Assembly (NCBI GenBank): GCA_030549775.1
Contig: CM060174.1
Coordinates: 44,682,707 to 44,746,706 of the forward strand
Reading direction: 5' to 3'
From: Tamarix chinensis
Lineage: Eukaryota; Streptophyta; Magnoliopsida; Caryophyllales; Tamaricaceae
DNA length: 64,000 nucleotides
Both the position numbers and the translations under genes were made by a program. Shown in pieces: positions 35,298 through 47,190 of this stretch. Each line of letters begins with the position of its first letter. Position 1 is the first letter of the stretch. The notes under the pieces were generated by a model. That model saw nothing but the letters and a program-made list of their open reading frames with translations. It searched no databases and was not told where the DNA came from.

Positions 35298-36569
35298 ATC
35301 TATTGCTCGTTCCAATTAACTTTATGACAACATAAATGGATACCCATAAGTAAAATAATAAAGCAACTCTTAGCCTTCAATTATGTTGAGCTACAGATTT
35401 TTAAAACTAAAAATTGCTTGCATATATACGAGATATATTTAAAGGGTTAACATTGTGTGTGTGTGGAAGGAAATTTGTGGGTTTCTTTTCATAGCTCCAT
35501 ACTAGACCTTAAAGGATCCTCAAGGAAGTTGTGAAACTAGACATCCTTTTCTATTAGTTGGCCTGCTCATAACTCTCAAGTTTTTTAGAGATGGGGTTTC
35601 CTTAGGTCATTAGGGTCTTTTGATGCGAGTGTACATTTGGGTCTCAGACACTTACCCTCAGTTACTCCACCTTGACACATATTCCAGAAATGTTCGAGCA
35701 AGCTTGTCACCCTACTAGATGGTTTGACACAAGTGCACTGATGGTTCTCATGTAGGTGCCCCTAGTTACTAGGTGTTTTTGGCATTGAAGATCCCCTCTA
35801 TACTGACATTACTATGCTTGTATAGACTCTTATATTTTAGGGTTAATTCCCCCCAAATTTATTTAATTACCACTTATGCATAACAGTTATTGTAGGCTTC
35901 CTAATACTTTCTATTGAGGATGTATTAGTTAACCAATCTCTCTCCTATGTGGAAGGTCCAGTGGGAGCTCTATAAAGATAGTCCTTATTTCCTTATGCTC
36001 GAGTTTTCTAAATGCTGACTATTTTGGTAATGAATATTTTGACCAGAAGGCAACATGTCTCATAAGGCCTCATCCAATTGGATTGATTATTTCATAGATA
36101 GGGTATTGGGGTCTCAACACATTAGTACTATCACTTTCAATGATATAAACAGGTAATATTACGAGAATAATTACTCAATTCATGATAGAAATTGATAAGA
36201 TGAGTAGTAGGGCTTCCTTTTTTGCTGAGTTTGACTATAGTAGTCATCTTGGTAAAAAGAAAAAATTGAAAGAGCTATGAAACAAAAAGCATTAGATGAA
36301 AATACTACTACATTAATTATAATCAGATAATGAGGGTAACACTACAACATACTAATTAAGATATGCCCTCCCACAGACAAAAGGTGATAGTGTCCTCACT
36401 TTGAGGGTGGGAAGGTTGAGAACTAAAAGATAAAAGGGCTAGATAGCTAAGATCTAGATAAAAAGAAAAAAATATAGTCATGGATAACCGGTTATGATAA
36501 TTTCATGACGAGAATTAGACTAACTTAGATGGGGATGGCTTAATTGCTAAAGTTGTTCAGGGAAGGGGA
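35298..36569. other. Athila-2 3' non-coding stretch
   Basis: Between the polypurine tract and the unassigned open segment. I see no domain, tandem repeat or terminal inverted repeat. Confidence 0.4.
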
Positions 36570-37100
36570 TAACATTTATGGTTAGTCATTCTGCTGATCC
36601 TTCCTCTTTCTTAGAAATGTCTAGTTCTGTGTCTTGTGTTGGGATGCCAACTTGGGTATTAGTCATTCTTTTTTCCTCAATATTAGGGATAGATGTCACC
36701 ATATCACTTTTTTTCATTCGTACAAACTTGCCCAAATGCTTCTCCTCCATTAGCTCAATCAAACATCTCTATCGTGCCTCTATCGAAGGAACAATCGATA
36801 CTTTCATCCCAAGTTTGATCTTCCTAGTTTCTAAATTTAACAATCCAACATATTTTAATGCTAAAGCTTTATTGCTATGGTGATTATATCCTCTTGTCCT
36901 CTCAATAAGATGCCCATGTCTTCCTTCTTCATTTGCATTCATAACTCCAATCCTCCCTAGTGTTGTTCTAGACATGGTGGTGGTGTTTTCTTTTGAGGTG
37001 GTGATGAGGGTGGTGCCATCATGCTTTGATGAAGTAGGTGAAGTGGATTGCGTGATAGGTTCTGCTAGGTAATCGTTAAGAAGATGTTCTTCCAGCAATG
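36570..37100 (-). pseudogene. Unassigned coding segment between pol and the 3' LTR (env-like position)
   Basis: A minus-strand frame opens near 37098 and runs, with one stop near 36767, to about 36580, giving some 170 residues rich in Thr, Ser, Glu and Lys. It contains 'KHDGTTLITTSKENTTT' and later 'LIELMEEKHLGKFVRMKK'. Athila elements often carry an extra reading frame here. I see no signal peptide, membrane segment or known domain, so the function is unknown. A plus-strand frame at 36578-36883 is its shadow. Confidence 0.4.
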
Positions 37101-37559
37101 AGAGGCTTCACAAAACCTTTTTCGACATTAGGGAAGGAGGGGAATGGAGTGGATTGGTGAGGTTTGAATAGATGAGACATGGGTTAAAAAGAAAAGGAGG
37201 GCAGTATTGAAAAAAGTTGTGCTGGATAAGTGACATGTACTAGAGAGAGGTTTTAAGGGCCGTACTTGCACTCATATCAATTTCTTGACAATAGATATAG
37301 ACAAATATTCTTGCAGGATAGGGAGCATCAACTTCCATCTTCACACAACATGTGGAACATGCCTTCTTCCTACCTTTCACCTACTCGCCTTTTGGTAATA
37401 AATGAATTGCTAGGGTGTGGATGTTAATATTAGTTTTTTTTGAGAAAATAATAAAATTTCTATGAGAATTGTAAAGAACATGAGTTAAAACAACAAAGGT
37501 TAAAATTTTAGGCTGCCTCCTATTAGCTCTTGGTTTAATGTCCTCAGCCTGAAAAATTG

Positions 37560-38339
37560 ATGCAACCCTATGAGGTTTGTAAGAAAATTGTTTGAACTTC
37601 CCTATTGAGATTTCTAGCTTGATAAGATGTTACTCAGTGGCCATTAACCTTGAAGGTTCCTTAAATATTTTTATCCTTAAGGCCCACAACTTAGTAGGGA
37701 TATACCTAGGGATGGCAATCAGATGGGTTTTACTCGAAACCCGATGGGTTTTATCTGTCAGATATGTAAACGGATATGGATAAATAGATATGGATACGGG
37801 TATGGAGGAAGAGGAGAAATATCCGCCGGGTTTGGATATGGATATGGGTAAGGGATCCTCAAATCCATACCCGTACCCGCATCCGTTTACCCAATATAAA
37901 ATTATATTTTTACCTTCATTTATGTAACCTTAAGTATATTTTCTAAGGATAAAAGTGAATTTATGATTAAATTTTAACAATCTAAGTATATAATTCTAAC
38001 ATTAAATAATTTTTACTTTATACTTAATGGGTTTTACCCGAAACCCGATGGGTTTTACCCGATGGATATTTAAACGGATATGGATAAACGGATATGGATG
38101 AAGAAAAAAAATACCTGCCGGGTTTGGATATGGATATAGGTATAAGTTTTCTTATCGGGTTTGGGTAACGGATAGGGGGTACCCAATCCGTACCCGATCC
38201 GTTGCCATCCCTAGATATACCTTGACAATTTCATAAGGTCCAGAGCATCTTGATTCCAACTTTCCTAATAACAAGTTTAATCGTGATTTATAAAGCAACA
38301 CCAATTGCCCAGGATATAACTCCATTAGCTTTAGATGCC
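37560..38339 (-). pseudogene. Athila-2 integrase C-terminal piece, split by a MITE
   Basis: 38222-38339 encodes 'YPGQLVLLYKSRL' and 'GKLESRCSGPYEIVKVY', the Athila integrase tail. 37592-37698 carries what follows it ('IFKEPSRLMATE'). The MITE at 37707-38213 separates the two with an 8-bp duplication. The part before 'LKLMEL' lies at 44716 onward, beyond L-38340. Stops are present. Confidence 0.8.
37707..38213. mobile_element. hAT-type MITE (507 bp) with perfect 8-bp duplication
   Basis: Ends are TAGGGATGGCAA... and ...TTGCCATCCCTA, 12-bp inverted repeats. The 8-bp duplication GATATACC lies at 37699-37706 and 38214-38221. Inside each end are 'ggttttac', 'gaaacccgatggg' and 'ggatatggata' words, duplicated between the two halves (37725-37860 and 38025-38160). 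It has no coding capacity. The 8-bp duplication and TIR type fit hAT elements. Confidence 0.93.
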
Positions 38340-38664
38340 TGTAATTCCCCAAAACTTTAGAAAACCTATAATTTAATAAATATATTTTATATGAAATAAA
38401 TTAGCTTTTAAAATTATATACTTTAATTATTTTATGGATTTTTTAGTATATAAAAGTGGATAGGAATATTTAATAAATTAAAATGAATATTTTGTTATTT
38501 TATCATACTATTTTTATTTAAATAATTTTCCAAACTAATATTTTTACTAAAATTATCCTTTTTAAACTAATATATTAAATTATAATGAATTAAATTATTA
38601 AATTAAATAATTTATCAAAAATATTACATTTTATTATTTTATAAATTAAAATATTTTATTTTAT

Positions 38665-39000
38665 TTTCCCTATTTTCCCATTTCCCTTTTTTTCTTTTTC
38701 CTTTTCTTTCTCCCTTTTCTCCTTTCTTTTCTTTTCCTTTTTCCTCCTTCAGGCGGCCCTCATCAGGCTTGCTCTCCTTTCCCCCTATGTATGGGCCTTC
38801 GGCCGACTCAGTTCCCTCCTCCTTCTCCCTCGCACAGCCCAGCTTCCCCCTTTCATTCTTTCCTTTTCCCCTGGACCGGACCGACCCATTCCTTTCTCCC
38901 CCACCCCCTACACTGGCCTGCTTCCCTTCCTTTCTTCCTCCTTCTTCAGCCTTGACCCAGCACCCCCAACTTGTCCCTGTTGCCATGTCTGCCACCCCGA
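38665..39000. other. Pyrimidine- and GC-rich stretch of L-38340 (left part)
   Basis: Runs of 'ccttttctttctccc' and then C-rich sequence. It is the complement of the purine/GC-rich zone in forward L copies. Apparent open frames on both strands (38639-39044) are low-complexity artefacts. Confidence 0.6.
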
Positions 39001-40534
39001 TGATAGATGGAATTTATAGATTATTTTCATGCATAAAAATGTGATTTATCACTCATTAATTTTATAAGATTTAATCTTTTCTTTGAGTTTTTCTCTTTTG
39101 AATAGATTTTGCAGGAAAAGATAAAATTGAAGAAATTCGAAGGAGAAATCAACGAAAAGAAGAAATCAAGCAAAGAACACATCAAGAAACATTGAATCAA
39201 GGGAAGAAAATTTGGAAATGAAGCAAATACACCAAAAGAACTTGTGCTGAGATTTTAAGGGAAGAATAGTGAAAGAGCCAAGAACACGGTACCCCCGTGT
39301 TTCCTAAACACGGGCCATGTTAAAATCTCTGTCTTATATTCAGAATCCAGAATTTGGTAGAGAAGTCGGAGAAAAACACGGAGGTCATGTGTTTTTCTTA
39401 AAATTTGTAACCTCTCACGCGACCTATGTTATGATATATTCTCTATCAATTCGGGGTTTGAAAAGCAGTTTTTAGGATTCGAAATAATTGAATGTGCTCT
39501 CTTTTTCTATTCCCTCTAGAAAATACATGTATTTCACAATTACAACTTCCTTTATCTTTCTTATATTCTAGTGAACAATTGACAATCTGCAATTCAAGTG
39601 ATAAGCCCTTCTCTATTCCTTTATCAATTGCAGGTTCTACATTTTGATTGAATGAAAGTAAAGTTTCTACAATTGCGTTTTTATTTATCTTACTATTAGT
39701 GTGTTGTTATTATTATTAGATGTTGTTTGTATTAATTATAAGGTATTGCATGTAATAGTGTGATTTACAAGTATGCAGATGTTAGAGTAAATAAAATAAG
39801 GTAGGATGATTTGAGGATGGAATTATGTTTCAAATATAACAACATAATTTGAAGGTTTGATTCTAGATGAAATTTAATTGAATTAATGGATGGAATTGAA
39901 TGATTTCGTATCATAGACTAAGAATTTAAACTAATTAGATTGATCACTTATTTAGTTTAGAACTTAATCTCCGCTAAGACAACATAATTAACCCATAATT
40001 GTTAATTAATGTGTCTAGAGTAGCAAGAAGATTAATTGTTAATCTTATCCGTTAATTTGCACAATTGCATAATCCGAGCTTATGTGGTTATGATTGTAGT
40101 TGACTACTTTCCATTCATAATTCTGCCATTAATTGGATCTAGTGTTCATAACCTAGGTTATTAAATGGTTAGGTAATAAATTGAGACCTTATTCAATTTA
40201 TTAGAATTGAGAGAAAGAAAAGAGATAAATTATTATGAGTTTCTAAAGGTCAACATTAAATTATTTAGAATCATCCTTTTTCCATAAGTATTTGATACTT
40301 TAATTCTATAATCAATTTATTCCTATCCTCATTCATCAATTAGAGAGAGAAGTTGTCTATAGTATAGAATTAGCAATAGAATTAATGAAATTGTGTAAGC
40401 GGGGTTTTAACATCAATTACAAAATTAGTGATTAAACATCATTCCTTGTGGGTTGGACTCCTTCTCACCATTTACTACGTAATTGGGAATTAGGATTTAT
40501 GTATTAAATTTGTTGTTCTTACGACAGTGCATCA
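39001..40534 (+). mobile_element. Probable solo LTR inserted in L-38340
   Basis: It starts TGATAGATGGAATTTATAG at 39001 and ends near 'ttcttacgacagtgcatca' (40534). The flanks on both sides are the C-rich part of L-38340, while this stretch has ordinary composition. The 'ccttgtgggttggactcc' and 'gacagtgcatca' phrases are typical of plant LTR 3' ends. The duplication is not clear, so ends may be off by several bases. Confidence 0.5.
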
Positions 40535-41420
40535 CTAGAACACCACGCCCAGCCCCCGCAGCTTGCAACCACTACCACCACTTGCTTGTCTCTCTCTCTC
40601 TCCCCTATTCCTTTTTTTCAACATTTTGGAACTGGCCGGCCATGCACCCCATCATGCATGGACACCCTTTACTCTTCTTCCCTTCCCTCTCCCTGCCACC
40701 CTACCACCTCCCTACCACCACAAATGCTGTCACCGATCAGCTGTCCACTTCCCCTATCCTCCCTCTTCTTTTTCTTCTCTTCTTTAGCCCTTTTCCTGCC
40801 CCATTTTTTGAGCTCCATACCTTACCCGACCTCCCTCTTCTCCCTTTCTTCTCCCTCCTTTTTCTCCCTGTTTTGGCTACATCGCCGCCATCCGCCACTT
40901 CAATTGCCGCACCAACCCCCTACACCACTCCTTTCCACCCTCTTCCCTAGCCCTGCACCACCACAACACCACCCAAGCCACCCCATATCTCCTCCTTTCC
41001 CCTCTCTTCTTTCCCCCTTCTTTCTCCCTTCTCGGCAACCTCCCTGCAACCCCTCTTTTCGTTGCTTTTCGGCCACCTCTACCGCCACCCAAACCACCAA
41101 TCCACTCCCTACAACCTCCTCTACCACCCCACACCTGCTTTTGCCATAACCAACCCCCAAAACCCTTCATTTTCCTCCTCTTTTTTCCTTTCTTCTCTGC
41201 CTAGTCCACAACTGTAGCCCACTTCGCGGCCTCTCCGCCGCCTCCCTTGGTCACCAACAACCTACCCCGACCACCACCTACACCCCCTCTTCAATCTTGC
41301 ACCCTTCCCTTGCCCTAAATCCTCCCCTACCTACCCTCTTTCCTAGCATAAAGACCCCAACCCGAAAATAGCCATCATTCCTTTCCCTTCATCCCCCTTC
41401 GACACTTCCACCCTTATTTT
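40535..41420. other. C-rich/GC-rich stretch of L-38340 (right part)
   Basis: About 0.9 kb of C-rich top strand with 'ccgccgcc' and 'caccaccac' words, complement of the GC-rich zone in forward L copies. The Pro/Leu/Ser-rich and Gly/Arg-rich translations here are compositional and not genes. Confidence 0.7.
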
Positions 41421-42104
41421 TGCATACAGCTCATACTGCATAAGCAGCATGAGTTGCTACATTTCTTGGCCCATTTTTGTTAATAATTTTAAAGTATAAT
41501 AATATTTGAGTTAATTATTTCATTAAGTAAATTTTATAAAGTCTTATGCTTTGGTTTTTATTATTTCTAATATAATAAATATTGATATTATTTTGAGGTA
41601 TTGGTTTTGCTAATCAAAGCTTGAATCTTTAACCGGAATACTAATAAAGTTCAATTTTACAGAAATTAAGGTAATCCTTAAACCCCACTTAAATGCATGG
41701 AAAAACATATGTTAGCACATTAAGATTTTTAATATGTTGTTATGCTTGATATTTGTGGTTTAATATAATATATATATTTGCTTGTATTGATTGATAAAAA
41801 TGAAAGTATGCTAGTTTATATACCATGTGTGGAAATGTTGCTTAAGGGAAGAGTTTGATTATTAATGAAAGTTTTAAGTACTTATCCATGTCATATTATG
41901 TTATTGTGACCATTTATGCATGAATAATATTATTGTGAGCCCTAGAGACATTTTAGAAATATTTCTTGTGCAAGAATGTGGCCTAATATATGTGGGTGCT
42001 AATAAGTATTATATTAAAATATAATAGTTGGTGGAGTTGGATATTGTTAATGGAGTATTAATATTATTATTCCATGTGGTAATGTTAATTTAATAAAAGT
42101 GGTG

Positions 42105-42895
42105 TAATAAAGGGGGTAAAGTGGTAATTTTGGAGGCAAAAAGGTAATATGGTAATCTTATAAGTAAATGACAAAATGGTAAATTGTAAGTGAAAGGGTA
42201 TTATGGTAATTTTGGAATTAAAGAGGAAAATGGTAATTTTATAAGTAAAGGGGTATTATGGTAATTTTGGGAGTAAATGGTAAAGTGGTAATTTTGGAAG
42301 TAAAGGGGGTAAAATGGTAATTTTGGAAGAGAAGGGCAAAATGGTAATTTTATAAGAAAAGAGTAAAATGGTAACTTTGGATGTAAAAGGGTGAAATAGT
42401 AATTTGCAAGTAAAAGGGTATTATAGTAATTTTATAGGTTGAAGGGTGAAACGGTAATTTTAGAGGAGAAGGGAAAAATGGTAAATTGTAAGTAAAAGGG
42501 GTATTATGGTAATTTTATAAGTAAAAGGGTATTGTGGTAATTTCATAAATAAAAGGACATTATGGTAACTTTGGAAGTAAAAGGGAAGTAAGGGGTAGAA
42601 TGATAATTTTGCAAATAAAAGGATATTATGGTAAATTTGGGAGTAAGGGGTAACTTGGTAATTATGATAATGGTGAAGGGCAATTTAGTAATTATAACAA
42701 AGAAGAAGGGCAATTCGGTAATCTAACCAACTAAATGGGAAATATGAAGGGTGAATGGTGATCTAAAAAGTATAGGAGACAACTTGATAACCTAAACCGA
42801 GCAAGGGGTAATTTGGTAATTATGCAACCTGAAGGGTGATATAGTAAATTAGCAAGTAAGGAAGGGATGTCTTAGTAACTATACAAGTAAGAGGT
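42105..42895 (-). repeat. Minisatellite 'GGTAATTTTGGAAGTAAAGGG' of L-38340
   Basis: More than 20 imperfect units of roughly 28-36 bp built on 'atggtaattttggaagtaa' and 'aaagggtattatggtaa'. It lies about 1.8-2.6 kb from the element's 5' end. L-54919 and L-24708 have a minisatellite of different sequence in the same place. Confidence 0.88.
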
Positions 42896-43599
42896 AAATC
42901 ATTAATTCATATCTAACATGTTGATGTGATACTGGGGGTTCGTAATAAGACTCAAGTAATCCTGAATAGTAAGATAATGGTATTTAGTGAGTATCACGAG
43001 AATGAATCCTAAGTCAGAACTGGATGAGGTTATGATGGCCTTAATGATTCCTCTATGCTATCCTAGATAACTGTTTGAATAAGAAATGCCTAATGATATC
43101 ATAATGATTGAAAGTGAATAAATATTTGATTATTGTGCTTTACGTGATCACCTTAATTAAGACGCTAATACTTATAGTGAAAGACCTCGAGATCGAGAAT
43201 GGTGGCTCTTTAGGGGTCGCTACCCTAAAGATGTGGTTTAGCCCACGATTATTTTGGTATTGCTGGTGTGCCTTTGTGTCCCAACTATATATCTTACTCT
43301 ATCTAGCTCTAATGACCTATTTAGAGGGTATGCATATTTATGGATTAGGTGTCCTTGTCGGTAGGGTACTAAGTAGCTTTATGTATCGGTACAACCAGGG
43401 TACCTTTGCGTCCCTAGGTTGATGGTTGAAGGGTACTGAGTAGCTTGTATACACCAGTACGACCAGTGTACCTTTGTGTCCCGGGTTCTTGATATCCCGT
43501 TCAAGGCAAATAAATGGAATTGTTGTGCTGATTAAAAAAGGGAAAACATTAATCATGAAAGTGAAAGATTAATGAGCTGGGCCTAGTTGAATTATGATA

Positions 43600-44060
43600 T
43601 TGAGTACCCATCCACCGGTTATAATAGTGGCCTAGGAGCGTGTTGAACTGGCAGATGATTATGAGTACCGGGCCACTAGATATAATCGTGGCCCAGGAGC
43701 AAATAGTGGCCGAGGAGTGTGTTGCCCTGGAAGATGATTATGAGTACCGGTCCATTGGATATAATAGTGGCCTAAGAGCGTGTTGCCCTAGATGATGTGG
43801 ATATATATATTCTAATCCACCGGCGATAATAATGGGGGTCCCTAGCTCAGTAAAACCAATTATGGATATAAATAAAATTATGGAAAAATTCTAATCACTT
43901 ACAGTGAAAAGCCATGTGAGTCGGGGCCAGACAGGTCCACCGGCGAATAATAGTGGCCAGGAGCGTTTTGCCTTGTATGACCAATCCATCGGTGAATAAT
44001 TGTGGCTAGGAGCATTTTTCCCTACATGACCGGTCCACCGACTATAATAGTGGGGTTCCT
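43600..44060 (-). repeat. L motif arrays in L-38340
   Basis: About seven diverged copies of the CCACCGGCTATAATAGTGG core, in two groups (about 43612-43830 and 43935-44055). The second group has an extra base ('ccaccggcgaataatagtgg'). The family spacer 'catgtgagtcggggcc' separates the groups. Confidence 0.82.
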
Positions 44061-44715
44061 GCACTCACATGGATATAAAATCTGAGAGGGGATTGAATAT
44101 TGATGGACTAATGGCTTAAGGCCCAGAAGCATTAATTGTACATTATGACTTATTAATAATTGATGGACTTGTTAAGTCTGTGATTGTGGTGCATGTATTT
44201 CTTATTATATAAGTATATAGCTTTGTTTCATGCGTTGCATTGCGGGCTTGCTTTTAAGTGTATTTTTAAAGGGTTACTCAGTACTATAGTACTGAAGGGT
44301 TCCATTCGTGGGCCCCCTACCTATTCAATGGGCAGTGTCCCTTGCAGATCCTTGTTCAGGAGCTATTTAAGTGGGTAATGGAAAAGAGTGTAAGGATTAT
44401 CTAGCTTTTAGGAATATTATCCTTCATCTTATAATATCAGGTTTAAATGTAATTTTTGTTCTTGTAACCACCATTGGTGGATTATATTCTTATAAAATGT
44501 TTACTTGTGCTACTTTGATTTAATTATGGTTGAGTTCTTGTAAATTGGTATTTTATTCCTTAGCCTTAGCACTTGGTATCAGAATGGTATGAGTAAACCG
44601 GTCTGGTACTAAGTGTGGCGGTAATATCTCCAGAATTCACAGTCTTGTTTTTCTCTTATGCTTACTCTTTTAAACAAAATGAAATTTTTCAGTAGTGAAT
44701 TTTGGGGGTGTTACA

Positions 44716-45500
44716 ATCCTGGTCATAAAATTTCCTAGTCCTTTCCTTGTACAACCTAACATTATTGTATGAGGCATCTCTTAGCTCTTTAAGCTCATTC
44801 ATCTCTAACTTTCATGCCTCTCTTGTTGAGGCTAGAACAAAGTTGAAATTTTTAAGTGCCCAATAAGATTTGTGCTCTAGATTAATAGGTAGGTGACGAG
44901 CTTTTCCAAATACAATTTAGTAAGGTGACATTCCTAAGGGAGTTTTGAATGCCGTCTTATACACCCATAGTGCATCATTTAAACTACCTGACCAGTCTTT
45001 TCTAGTAGTGTTGACTACGTTCTCCAAACTTTTCTTAATTTTCCTATTAGAAAGTTCAGCTTGACCATTTGACTGTGGGTGATACATGGTGGCTACTCTG
45101 TGATAAATCCTATATTTTTACATAAGTTGTTGAAATAACTTATTATAAAAATGTGTGCGACCATCCCTAATGATTGCCTTGGGAGTCCCAAATTATGTGA
45201 TAACATTCTATTGGAGGAAGCTGATCACCACTCTGGCATCATTAGTTGGTAGTACAACAACCTCTATCCATTTGGATACGTAATCTACTACTACCGAAAT
45301 ATATTCATTGCTAAAGGAGGGCAGCCCCAGATATCAAATATTTCCACTTCTAAAAATCCCCGTTTCAGGCATTTCATTCTTTTACAAAATGTTCCCGATT
45401 TGTTAATATAGTTCACAGTTTTAGACCTTTACCCTAGCATCCCTACAAATGTTGGGCTAATAGAATCCACTTTGGAGAACCTTTGTTGCAGCCCTTACAC
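44716..45500 (-). pseudogene. Athila-2 integrase catalytic region
   Basis: Minus-strand frames read '[16 protein letters not shown]' (about 45250-45300), 'FGTPKAIIRDGRTHFYNKL' (about 45130-45190), '[19 protein letters not shown]' (about 45035-45090) and '[16 protein letters not shown]' (about 44955-45000). The catalytic Asp of 'IRDG' and the Glu of 'QAELSN' are present. The first catalytic Asp region is damaged: 'FDIWG' is followed by a short deletion. Integrase inserts the cDNA; this copy has stops and is cut at 44716 by L-38340. Confidence 0.85.
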
Positions 45501-46260
45501 CAACAAAATGATCTTCATAGGATGAGTGGTGACAGGTGGCCAAGATTTTCTTAGCCATTAATCCATCCACGCATTGGAAAAATATGAATGGTTCATCCCA
45601 ATAGTAGTATTTGAGGTCATGGAAGAATTTTTTTAGTTGTTGTTGAGATTTTTCAAGGTGTGGTATTATGGATGCTAGGTAATTAGCAATATCAACATAC
45701 TAGGGTAGTTGACCCTACCTAACTATTATGAGTTATTCATTAGGGAAGTTTTCCATAATCTAGACTTGTTTATGCTCTTCATTGTATCCTTCTAGTCTGG
45801 AGAGATGGTCTGTGATTTCATTATCCTTCCCCTGACGATTCATGATTTTGACATCAAATTCCTTAGAAGTAAGATCCAACTTAGTAAGCGAGGCTTGACA
45901 TCTTTCTTAGCAAGTAAAAAATGAATAGCAGCATGGTTAGTAAATATAATCACTTTGGTTCCTAGGAGATAATGTTGGAACTTATCAAATGCAAATACCA
46001 TTGCCAGCAATTCCATTTTTATAACGGTGTAATTCAGTTGACCCTCATCGAGTGTTTTACTAGCATAGTAGATGCTGTGGGAGAACTTGTTCTTCAGTTA
46101 CTCTAGAACTTCTCCTATAGTGTAATTTCTTGCATCACACATTAATTCAATAGGTAAAGTCCAATCAGGTCCTACAATTATAAGAGCTTTAGTGAGTGCT
46201 AACTTCATTCATTCAAAGGCTACATTACAAAACTTTTCAAACTCAAATTTTTTATATTAC
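45501..46260 (-). pseudogene. Athila-2 RNase H and RT-integrase linker remnant
   Basis: The stretch lies between the RT and integrase cores where RNase H belongs. Complement phrases such as 'accaaagtgattatatttactaacc' near 45935-45965 correspond to the 'K-IIFTN' type strand of the domain. Frames change often and I could not place all catalytic residues. Confidence 0.5.
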
Positions 46261-47190
46261 TCTAATAACTGACAAAGGGTTTAGCAATTTTGCATAAACC
46301 TTTGATAAATCTTTGGTAGAATCCCACATATCCTAAAAAACTTCTCACACCCCTCACAGTGGTAGGCGGAGGTAATTTTTTATTGACCTCCACATTTGCC
46401 CTGTCAACCTCTAGTCCTTTGGGAGAGACCCTATGTCCTATAACAACACTTTCCTAAACCATAAAAATGATATTTCTCCCAGTTAAGGACTAAGTTGGTC
46501 TCTTCACACCTTACCAACTATCTCTTTAAGTTTTTTAGGCAATCCTCAAAGCTATCTCCAGAAATAGAAAAATTATCCATAAAAAATTCTACAATATCTT
46601 ATACCATGTCTATGAATATAGCCATTATGCACTGCTAAAAAGTTGCAGGTGCATTGTATAGGCTAAAGGGCATTCGTCGAAAGGCGAATATGCTATAGGG
46701 GTATGTGAATGTGGTTTTAAGTTGATTTTTTGGTACAATGGCTAATTTGTTATAACTTGAGTATTCATCCAAAAAATAATAAAAAGCTCTTCCTACCAAT
46801 CTATCAAGCATTTTATCAAGAAAAGGGAGGGGGAAATGATCTTCCGGGTGGCTTTATTGAGTGTTTTGTAGTCCATGAAAATATTCCACCCTATGATTAA
46901 CCTGGTTGCGATAAATTTATTCTTAGAATTTTGAATGATAGTCATACCTTCTTTTTTTGAGGCACATTGAACAGGGCTTACAAAATTACTATCGGATATT
47001 AGGTAGATGATACTTATGTTGAGCCATTTGATGATTATTTTTTCACCACCTCCTTTAATGCTGGGTTGAGCCTTCTTTTTTTTTTCTCAAAAGATGAACT
47101 TGAGGGGTCCTCTAGAAGAATCTTGTGCATGCACAATATTGGGCTGATTCCATAGATATCTACCATGGTCCATCCTACTACCTTGTTGTG
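46261..47190 (-). pseudogene. Athila-2 reverse transcriptase
   Basis: The N-terminal lead is 'YGISPILCMHKILLEDPS' (about 47090-47150). 'MPFSLYNAPATF' (about 46640-46680) is the RT palm helix. 'IVEFFMDNFSISGDSFEDCL' (about 46530-46595) holds the active site, where the family has F-MDD; here the second Asp is Asn. 'CEETNLVLNWEKYHF' follows. There are many stops and shifts. RT copies the element RNA; this one is dead on two counts, lost frame and lost Asp. Confidence 0.85.

Larger units (their letters stand above)
38340..44715 (-). mobile_element. L-family giant LTR-like element, copy L-38340 (6376 bp, reverse)
   Basis: On the minus strand it starts TGTAACACCCCC at 44715 and ends ...GGGGAATTACA at 38340. 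The putative duplication is decayed: ATGCC (38335-38339) against ATCCT (44716-44720). Taking one copy as the duplication, the integrase frame of Athila-2 continues across the gap, which supports these limits. From the 5' end it has the terminal block, motif array, minisatellite zone, C-rich/GC-rich stretch and AT-rich end. A probable solo LTR (39001-40534) sits in its GC-rich part. Confidence 0.82.

Noticed and set aside
40483..41170. Pro/Ser/Leu-rich plus-strand frames (to 187 residues) and Gly/Arg-rich minus-strand frames
   Set aside because: They lie in the C-rich part of L-38340; open on both strands and several frames, so compositional.
43108..43422. 104-residue plus-strand hydrophobic frame
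   Set aside because: It lies inside L-38340 with no counterpart in other L copies and no domain; likely chance.
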